DNA from: Bacteroidales bacterium
GTDB lineage: Bacteria; Bacteroidota; Bacteroidia; Bacteroidales; VadinHA17
Reading direction: 5' to 3'
Assembly: GCA_025455535.1 (NCBI GenBank)
Contig: JALOMM010000110.1
Span: forward strand, 1-6,031
Length of the DNA: 6,031 nucleotides
Of the stretch, positions 1-5,200 are shown one piece after another. Made by a program: the position numbers and the translations under genes. Below the pieces are notes generated by a model, which saw only the letters and a list, made by a program, of their open reading frames with translations, was not told where the DNA came from and did no database searches. How positions within the stretch are numbered: position 1 is the stretch's first letter; each line of letters begins with the position of its first letter.

Positions 1-1
1 C

Positions 2-358
2 AGGCCGAATATCAGAACCACAATGTCGCTGAGCCAGGTCTCACCTGAATACCGCGAGGTAGAAAAATATTATGTACAACAGGTCAACCTGATGGAAGAC
101 GAATTCTCCTCAATCGATCTTAATAATCCCGAACAGAAGGAGATGCTGATGAATGAACTGGAAAGCATGGACTCAGCTTATATAGAACTTAAAAAAGAAC
201 TGAGAGCCAATCCGGACGACCAGCGCGTCATCGATGCAATGATTAAACATTACCAGACCAAAGTTGAAGTAATGAGCTATATACTTGAACAGCTCAAACA
301 GATAAAAGCAGAAGCAGAAACCGAAAATCCAGGCAGCCATGAAAAAGTCACTATTTAA
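2..358 (+). CDS. C-terminal part of a putative anti-sigma-factor-like membrane protein (5' truncated)
   Basis: The reading frame is open to the left edge: codons from position 2 read RPNIRTT before the first ATG at 23. That ATG has no ribosome-binding site, so the gene very probably starts outside the window. The visible ~118 residues are charged and helical. They contain a VSPEYREVEKYYVQQV segment, then an acidic helix (residues ~28-60 counted from M23) and a KKELRANPDD turn followed by an amphipathic helix to the end. This pattern matches my knowledge of the extracytoplasmic C-terminal domain of Bacteroidota membrane proteins with a short cytoplasmic N-terminus and one membrane helix, often annotated as anti-sigma factors and encoded after an ECF sigma gene. 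The membrane helix and any sigma-binding region are not visible, so the role is inferred. The gene overlaps the next one by 20 nt, which suggests one operon. It could also be a structural partner with no regulatory role. Confidence 0.72.
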   Translation, partial: RPNIRTTMSLSQVSPEYREVEKYYVQQVNLMEDEFSSIDLNNPEQKEMLMNELESMDSAYIELKKELRANPDDQRVIDAMIKHYQTKVEVMSYILEQLKQIKAEAETENPGSHEKVTI

Positions 359-1421
359 AAACGGAGCGGCAACACTCGCAGTATTGTTCTGCGCAGCCAC
401 CCTTACATCCTATGCGATTGAGGTCAAGAAGGAGTTCAACAGGACAATGGTCCCCACCGAGAACACAACCCTCGCCGTCATCAACAAGTACGGTTCCGTG
501 GTTACGGAGACATGGGCTGAGAAGAATATCGTCATTAACGTTACCGTCAAAGTCGAACATTCCTCGGCAGAGAAAGCACAGAGACTCCTTGACATGATCG
601 AAGTCAAATTTACGGAGTCAGGCGGAAACCTGACCGCAGAGACTGTCTTCAATGATGACTTTTCATCTTTCAGCTGGAAGGGCGATAATAACAACTTCAG
701 CATACATTATGCTGTCAAAATGCCTGCCTCCATCAACCTTGACGTAAGCAACAAGTACGGGAATACTGTTATTGACGAGGTGGCCGGACTGACGAAGCTT
801 ACTGTGAAGTATGGCAACCTGACGGTACATAAGCTTACCAGGGGCAATATCAAGCCGCTGAACAGGGTTGACGTAGCCTACGGCAAGGCATCTGCCGACG
901 AGCTTGGATGGGCAGAGATCTACGCACGTTACTGCGGACAGTTTGATATTGACAAAGCAACAGCACTGCTTGTTGACAGCAGGTATTCAAAGATCACAGT
1001 CGGCGAGGTGAGCTCACTGGTGGCAGACAGTAAATACGACGGTTACAATGTCACTTCGGCTAACAACATAGTCATTGTCAGCGGCTACACCAACCTGAAC
1101 TTCGATAAGGTTGTCAAGAAACTTGATGTGGAGACCAAATACGGCAACCTCTCGGTCAATAATGTCCCTGCCGGATTTGAGAAGCTGACCGTCAAGGCAG
1201 GATACTGTGCGGTCAAGCTTGCGATCGACCCTGCGGCGTGCTACAAGTTAACTGCGAACAGCTCATACGGAAGCATTAAGGTTGATGACGCTAATTTCTC
1301 GCCTGAAAAGAGGATAATCGGCAATACCTCCTCAGAATTGTCAGGCAAGGTAGGCAGCTGCAGCAACCCCGCTTCAGAGGTAATAGTCACCACTTCGTAC
1401 GGATCTGCAAGGCTCTATTAA
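339..1421 (+). CDS. Secreted DUF4097/head-GIN-like beta-repeat protein with KYG motifs
   Basis: This encodes 360 residues. Residues 1-26 form a signal peptide: KK at the N-terminus, a hydrophobic core around residues 9-22, and likely cleavage after S-Y-A26. No lipobox precedes Cys18, so the product should be periplasmic or surface-exposed and not a lipoprotein. The mature protein is almost all short beta strands. A Tyr-Gly-type motif (NKYG, KYGN, AYGK, RYCG, KYDG, SYGS) recurs, with tyrosines at 51, 140, 158, 181, 198, 216, 233, 250, 268, 289, 310 and 354. Spacing is mostly 17-18 residues between 140 and 268, as expected for a right-handed beta-solenoid. The family resembles DUF4097 / putative auto-transporter adhesin head-GIN proteins, whose biochemical function is not known. 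The start ATG lies inside the upstream gene (20-nt overlap) with only a weak AGG before it, so translational coupling is likely. A strong terminator follows the stop. I see no catalytic motif; a binding, adhesive or envelope-sensing role is inference. Confidence 0.82.
   Translation: MKKSLFKNGAATLAVLFCAATLTSYAIEVKKEFNRTMVPTENTTLAVINKYGSVVTETWAEKNIVINVTVKVEHSSAEKAQRLLDMIEVKFTESGGNLTAETVFNDDFSSFSWKGDNNNFSIHYAVKMPASINLDVSNKYGNTVIDEVAGLTKLTVKYGNLTVHKLTRGNIKPLNRVDVAYGKASADELGWAEIYARYCGQFDIDKATALLVDSRYSKITVGEVSSLVADSKYDGYNVTSANNIVIVSGYTNLNFDKVVKKLDVETKYGNLSVNNVPAGFEKLTVKAGYCAVKLAIDPAACYKLTANSSYGSIKVDDANFSPEKRIIGNTSSELSGKVGSCSNPASEVIVTTSYGSARLY
747..1154 (+). repeat. Coding tandem repeat, about 17-18 codons per unit, tyrosine-centred
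   Basis: Residues ~137-272 of the secreted protein contain eight successive Tyr-centred units. Gaps between tyrosines are 18, 23, 17, 18, 17, 17 and 18 residues. Each unit has the form beta strand, small or basic residue, Tyr, Gly or small residue, beta strand. At DNA level the copies are diverged. The best preserved pair encodes VKYGNLTV (near 804-827) and TKYGNLSV (near 1134-1157). A related NKYG unit also sits earlier, near 483-494. The periodicity is seen directly; the solenoid interpretation is inferred. Confidence 0.75.
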
Positions 1422-1446
1422 TTTACTGGATTATACTACTCAATGC

Positions 1447-1478
1447 ACGCGGCGCCCCGAAAAGGGCGCCGCGTTTTT
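1447..1478 (+). terminator. Rho-independent terminator of the plus-strand operon
   Basis: A 10-bp perfect, almost all-GC stem pairs 1448-1457 (CGCGGCGCCC) with 1464-1473 (GGGCGCCGCG). The loop is CGAAAA, an extra A-T pair closes the base at 1447/1474, and a run of five T follows at 1474-1478. It begins 26 nt after the stop of the secreted repeat protein. Read from the minus strand, the same hairpin is followed by TGCATTGAG and not a T run, so it should work well only for plus-strand transcripts. Confidence 0.9.
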
Positions 1479-1481
1479 CAT

Positions 1482-2525
1482 TCAGTCCGCCGCAATTGCC
1501 GGAGCAGCGACAGGAGGGAGCAAAAGATTAATCTCCATAATTGCCTTGATGGCCCGGTCAGAAAAGAAATCGCACGCGGGAAACAGTGAGAACCTGCCAG
1601 CTCCCTCGTAGTTATCGCGGTCAATAAGCAAAATCTCCTGCTGATCATTCCTGTTCACTATCTCACTCACGGTGAATGCTGCCCTGTAACCGTCAATGCC
1701 TGCAATAACTGCCATTCCGTGCTTCAGCACTTCCGATGAAAGGGAATAATGACCGGCAAGAATGTCATTAAGCTTTGCCCCTGTAAATGGGGTGGTGCCG
1801 TGAATGCCCAGTCCGCGACCATAAAATACTGTATTATAAGTCATTAATTTTGAATCTGCAGGCAGACTTGTCAAACTGTCAATGGGCTCATTATTGACAC
1901 ATACCTTCATCTTTGCAGAGTACAGCGGGGTGATGTCCCTGTCAATCCTGTATTTGCTGTCGAGTGATTTTACTGTGATCCGGACGGGATCAGAGATATT
2001 CCTGACCGTAACCAGATCATTACCGGCAACAAGCCTGGTCTCTCCGGGCAACGGCCACAGCTCCTTGCTTTTTGATGGAACAATCCGCGCAACCTCTGAA
2101 GCAATGAGGATACGATGACGGTTGACCGGGTAGTAAATCTCACCCCATGAGAATACCACGCTCTCTCCCCTGCCATTTGACACCTCAACATAAAGATCTA
2201 TTATGGGAGGGAACTCAGCCTCGTTCTTCTTCTTCAGGATGACGCTGTTAAGGATATCGTATAGCGAATACCCGTCATACCGGTATGCGCCCAGAAATTT
2301 GACCTCGCCTTCAGTGAGAGTCGTCTCTTTTACAGTGATGCTGTGTTTTGTGAGAGTGTTGAGATCGATGTTCAGATGCCTTTCAATCTCACCTGTTATC
2401 TGAATAATACGGGTTCCAGTGAGGTGGATCGAAGGTGCATCGTCATAGAAATCGTTGGTCTGGGCACTTAACATGGCCGCGGCCATAATCATGACCGCTG
2501 CGGATGAAATTCGAAATCTGCTCAT
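1482..2525 (-). CDS. Secreted protein with two tandem molybdopterin-oxidoreductase-like (sulfite-oxidase fold) domains
   Basis: This encodes 347 residues. Residues 1-21 form a signal peptide with arginines at 3 and 5, a hydrophobic core, and likely cleavage near S20-A21. The n-region arginines support the chosen ATG over internal Met12/14/18. The body contains two similar units. Unit 1 has G-x-Y-x-Y-D-G-Y-S-L-Y-D-I-L (79-92), a VEVSNGRGESVVFSWGEI strand pair (113-130) and LVAGNDLVTVRNISDPVRITV (165-185). Unit 2 has G-T-T-P-F-T-G-A-K-L-N-D-I-L (243-256), VIAGIDGYRAAFTVSEI (273-289) and FPACDFFSDRAIKAIMEI (315-332). Each follows the core layout of the oxidoreductase molybdopterin-binding domain (PF00174-like). 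The usual cofactor-ligating cysteine region is not recognisable: the only mature cysteines are 209 and 317. Redox activity is therefore doubtful, and a binding role is equally possible. The gene has its own promoter upstream and converges on the plus-strand operon. The domain call rests on motif resemblance only. Confidence 0.75.
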   Translation of the reverse strand: MSRFRISSAAVMIMAAAMLSAQTNDFYDDAPSIHLTGTRIIQITGEIERHLNIDLNTLTKHSITVKETTLTEGEVKFLGAYRYDGYSLYDILNSVILKKKNEAEFPPIIDLYVEVSNGRGESVVFSWGEIYYPVNRHRILIASEVARIVPSKSKELWPLPGETRLVAGNDLVTVRNISDPVRITVKSLDSKYRIDRDITPLYSAKMKVCVNNEPIDSLTSLPADSKLMTYNTVFYGRGLGIHGTTPFTGAKLNDILAGHYSLSSEVLKHGMAVIAGIDGYRAAFTVSEIVNRNDQQEILLIDRDNYEGAGRFSLFPACDFFSDRAIKAIMEINLLLPPVAAPAIAAD

Positions 2526-2545
2526 AGGTTGGTTTTGTCGTTATG

Positions 2546-2576
2546 CAAATCTATGCATTTCGAATTATGTGCCAAA
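2546..2576 (-). promoter_or_regulatory. Bacteroidota-type sigma-70 promoter for the duplicated-domain secreted protein
   Basis: On the minus strand, TTTG (2576-2573) is followed after 19 bp by TAGATTTG (2553-2546). This fits the known Bacteroides consensus TTTG, 19-21 bp, TAnnTTTG. Transcription would begin around 2538-2541, leaving a leader of roughly 15 nt before the ATG at 2525. The -7 element sits in a small imperfect inverted repeat (ATGCA-TAGATT-TGCAT). The gene downstream need not depend on read-through from mutS2. Confidence 0.65.
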
Positions 2577-2617
2577 TGATCATTGTCATCATATGGATCA
2601 ACTTTCCCCGGCGAATT

Positions 2618-5092
2618 TCACACGTCCAGCTCTACCACGGTGATGCCTGCCCCCCCGCGTTCGACATGCTCGTCCATAATGCTGCTTACGGCCCCGGTAG
2701 ACTCAAGATACTGGCGTATCATCTGTCTCAGGATACCATTTCCCTTGCCGTGAAGTATGCGCAGATGCCTGAACTGTATCATCATCGCTGTGTCAATGAA
2801 CTCCTGCACAGCCTGCAGCGCCTCCTCCGTACGCATGCCCCGCACATCTATTTCCGGATTGAACTGGTTTCTTCTCACATTCAAAGACCAGTCGATCTTA
2901 GGCTGCGGACGCCCGCTGCCCGCGGCCTTCCTGTATTCTGCCGCACTTACAGGCTCTGTCCTGTCAATATCCACACTCATCTTCAGATTGTTTGAAATGA
3001 GCTGAAGCTTTTTGCCCTTTACCTCGGTCACCTCCCCAACAGTGTCGCTGCCTGTGATCCTTACATAGTCGCCGGGAGAGACTTTATCAGGCTTCTTCTT
3101 GACAACAGGTTTAGGTGTCTGTTTGCTTATGCGCCTCACAATGCCGGCTGTGCTGCTCTTGAGCTGCGGAGCTTCAGGAAGGGTTACTGCAGGTTGTTTT
3201 TCTGCACCGGCGAGATGTTCGCGGAAGGAGTCAAGCTCCTCCCTCACCTCCCTGGTCTTCTCTTTTTCAGCCTGTGTCTCGCGGATCGACCGTATGGTAT
3301 TCTCTATCATCCTGTTGGTGTCACGCAACAGTTCTTCGGCCTTGTTCTTCGCCTGACCGATGATCTCTTTCTGCTTTGTCTTTATGTCACCCAGCTGCGA
3401 CTCGTAGGATGAGATCAGCTCTTCAAGACGCTTCTCATGACGATGGACAGCTTCGCGCTTTCGCTCCCAGTAACGCTTGTCGCGGGCAATCTCCCTCAGG
3501 TTACGGTCGAAGTCGACATTGCCTGTGCCTGCCCTGGAGGCTGCATCGCTCAGTATCTCCTGCGGCAGGCCGATCTTCTTCGCGATCTCGAAGGCAAACG
3601 AGCTCCCGGGCTTGCCCTGGTCAAGACGGAAGAGAGGCTGCATCAGCTGATTGTCAAAAGCCATGGCCCCGTTACTTATCCCCTCCTGTGAGGTGGCGAA
3701 GTGTTTGAGGTTGGTATAGTGGGTAGTTATGACACCAAATACCTTGCGGGTGTTCAGCTCGGCAAGGATAGCCTCGGCGATGGCCCCGCCGATGACAGGC
3801 TCAGTGCCTGTGCCGAACTCGTCTATCATCACCAGCGAGGTGTCGTCAGCATGCCTGAGCATCTGCTTCATGCTGATGAGATGCGAGCTGTATGTGCTCA
3901 GGTCGTTCTCGAGGCTCTGCTCATCGCCAATGTCAATGAAAAACTTTCCGAAGATGCCCGTCTCGGTACCCTCCGCGACAGGTATTGTCATGCCGCTCTG
4001 AAGCATATACTGAACAAGCGCGACGGTCTTGAGACAAACAGATTTGCCTCCTGCGTTCGGGCCTGAGATGACCAGTATGCGGTCGCGCCTGTCTAACCTG
4101 ACAGTAAGAGGAACAACCTCCCTCCCGCTGCTCCGTGCAAAAGCAAGTGTCAGCAGGGGATGGCGGGCATTGACCCATCGTATGTGTGGTGTTTCGGCAA
4201 CCGGGGGCATGATGCAGTCAAGCCTCTCGCCGAAGAGAGCCTTGGATCTGATGAAGTCTATCTCAGCCAGAAAACGAAAGTTCTCTGACAGGTCATCAAT
4301 GTAAGGTCTTATGATGTCGGCCAGAGCGGTCAATATCCTTACTATCTCCCTCCTCTCCTCATGCTCCAGCACGGTGATCTCATTATTCAGCTCTACCACC
4401 TCCGCCGGCTCGATGAATACCGTCTTTCCCGTGGCAGATTCATCATGAACGAATCCTTTGATGCTTCGCTTGTTTGCCGCACTGACAGGTATTACACCCC
4501 GTCCGTTACGCACTGCCACGGTGATGTCACGGTCGATAATACCGTCAGCCTGTGCCTGCCTGAGCACAGAATGAAGCTTTCTCACGGCAGCAAGATTCTT
4601 TGATGAAAGATCGGCGCGAATGACCTTCAGAGCCGGTGAAGCACTGTCACGGACCTTTCCCTCCTTGTCAATTATGCGGTCAATAGCCTCACTGACAAAA
4701 GGATAGTAATTGACTGCCATGGCTTTTACACTCAGGGCCGGATACTTTCCGTCCTTCCTGTTTTTGAAAAAACCGATGATCCGTCTTATGGTATCAAGTG
4801 ATCCCCGAAGAGCCACCACCTCATCAAGCTCAGGGAATGTGCCTTCTATCCTGAGCTTATCAAGCATCACCGCAGGATCATTGAAGTTATCTGTCGGGAA
4901 CGGCTCTCCGAATCTCAGTATCTGCTGAAACTCAATAGTCAGGGTAAGGTGCATGCGGATCTCTTCCGCTGACCATAACACCTTCATCGCCTCCACCATG
5001 CGCACGCCTGCGGGGCTCAGACAGGCATTTGCAAGATGCTCCCTTATCCGGTCAAATCCGATCTTATTTTCATATGTATCAGGGTAGATCAT
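2618..5092 (-). CDS. mutS2: Endonuclease MutS2 (MutS-family ATPase with Smr domain)
   Basis: MutS2 is a cytoplasmic dimeric ATPase. It is known in other bacteria for suppressing homologous recombination and, in Bacillus, for acting on collided ribosomes; it is not a mismatch-repair MutS. From the ATG at 5090-5092 the product is 824 residues, close to the family norm. In order: a helical core/clamp region (1-~320); Walker A GPNAGGKS (344-351); a STYSSHL signature-like segment (399-405); Walker B LVMIDEFGTG (420-429); TTHY histidine switch (456-459); a charged coiled coil (~529-633); a KOW-like beta domain (~672-711); and a C-terminal Smr domain (748-824) with DVRGMR (749-754) and HGKGNGILR (781-789). 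All key ATPase residues are present. An in-frame TTG at 5111-5113 would add seven residues, but the MIYPDTYENKIGFD start matches Bacteroidota MutS2 proteins and the TTG lies in the probable promoter. The gene diverges from the M28 peptidase gene, and a separate promoter lies beyond its 3' end. Smr nuclease activity is uncertain: the motif is E-I-D-V-R-G rather than L-D-L-R. Confidence 0.97.
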   Translation of the reverse strand: MIYPDTYENKIGFDRIREHLANACLSPAGVRMVEAMKVLWSAEEIRMHLTLTIEFQQILRFGEPFPTDNFNDPAVMLDKLRIEGTFPELDEVVALRGSLDTIRRIIGFFKNRKDGKYPALSVKAMAVNYYPFVSEAIDRIIDKEGKVRDSASPALKVIRADLSSKNLAAVRKLHSVLRQAQADGIIDRDITVAVRNGRGVIPVSAANKRSIKGFVHDESATGKTVFIEPAEVVELNNEITVLEHEERREIVRILTALADIIRPYIDDLSENFRFLAEIDFIRSKALFGERLDCIMPPVAETPHIRWVNARHPLLTLAFARSSGREVVPLTVRLDRRDRILVISGPNAGGKSVCLKTVALVQYMLQSGMTIPVAEGTETGIFGKFFIDIGDEQSLENDLSTYSSHLISMKQMLRHADDTSLVMIDEFGTGTEPVIGGAIAEAILAELNTRKVFGVITTHYTNLKHFATSQEGISNGAMAFDNQLMQPLFRLDQGKPGSSFAFEIAKKIGLPQEILSDAASRAGTGNVDFDRNLREIARDKRYWERKREAVHRHEKRLEELISSYESQLGDIKTKQKEIIGQAKNKAEELLRDTNRMIENTIRSIRETQAEKEKTREVREELDSFREHLAGAEKQPAVTLPEAPQLKSSTAGIVRRISKQTPKPVVKKKPDKVSPGDYVRITGSDTVGEVTEVKGKKLQLISNNLKMSVDIDRTEPVSAAEYRKAAGSGRPQPKIDWSLNVRRNQFNPEIDVRGMRTEEALQAVQEFIDTAMMIQFRHLRILHGKGNGILRQMIRQYLESTGAVSSIMDEHVERGGAGITVVELDV

Positions 5093-5110
5093 CCTGCGAA
5101 GCTCTCTTGA

Positions 5111-5118
5111 CAAAAGTA
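5111..5118 (-). promoter_or_regulatory. Probable -7 element of the mutS2 promoter
   Basis: The minus strand reads TACTTTTG here, an exact fit to the Bacteroidota -7 consensus TAnnTTTG. It would start transcription near 5104-5106, about 13 nt before the mutS2 ATG at 5092. The -33 box is poor: the nearest candidate is TGTG at 5144-5141 with a 22-bp spacer, so the promoter call is tentative. If correct, the alternative TTG start, whose codon is the last three bases of this element, would not be in the transcript. Confidence 0.4.
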
Positions 5119-5200
5119 AAGTTAATTAATGTTAATGCTTCACAGCGGTTGATTTTATGCTGATATATTTAGCCTCCAATAAACGGATACTGATAAAAAA
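5114..5200. other. AT-rich divergent intergenic region between mutS2 and the M28 peptidase gene
   Basis: This short region must hold control signals for both divergent genes. It contains GTTAAT at 5121-5126 and again at 5131-5136, exactly one helical turn apart, with the palindrome TTAATTAA (5122-5129) overlapping the first copy. Further right, TATATTTA (5164-5171) is one base off the -7 consensus on the plus strand, but no TTG lies 19-21 bp upstream. The peptidase start is preceded by an A-rich TGATAAAAAA with no Shine-Dalgarno site, which is common in Bacteroidota. Confidence 0.4.

Noticed and set aside
384..395. Possible lipoprotein cysteine (Cys18) in the KYG-repeat protein
   Set aside because: The preceding residues are V-L-F, which do not form a lipobox (small residues are needed at -1 and usually -2), and the hydrophobic core continues past the Cys to a normal S-Y-A cleavage site.
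1882..2403. Plus- and minus-strand small open frames inside the duplicated-domain protein
   Set aside because: All lie within the 347-residue gene in other frames. They show no start signals or domains, while the main frame has a signal peptide and two coherent domains.
2543..2995. Plus-strand open frame of 150 codons at the 3' end of mutS2
   Set aside because: It lies mostly antisense to the conserved Smr domain of mutS2, has no recognisable domain or ribosome-binding site, and its composition (many His, Arg, Cys) is that of a shadow frame.
3376..4066. Plus-strand open frames of 110 and 121 codons across the mutS2 coiled-coil and ATPase region
   Set aside because: They are antisense to the strongly conserved ATPase and coiled-coil coding sequence. 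Their length reflects the moderate GC content and codon bias of mutS2.
5149..5171. Candidate plus-strand promoter for the M28 gene (TTG at 5149 and TATATTTA at 5164)
   Set aside because: The spacer is only 12 bp, well short of the expected 19-21, and the -7 box is off consensus at its last base. The true promoter is not clear from sequence.
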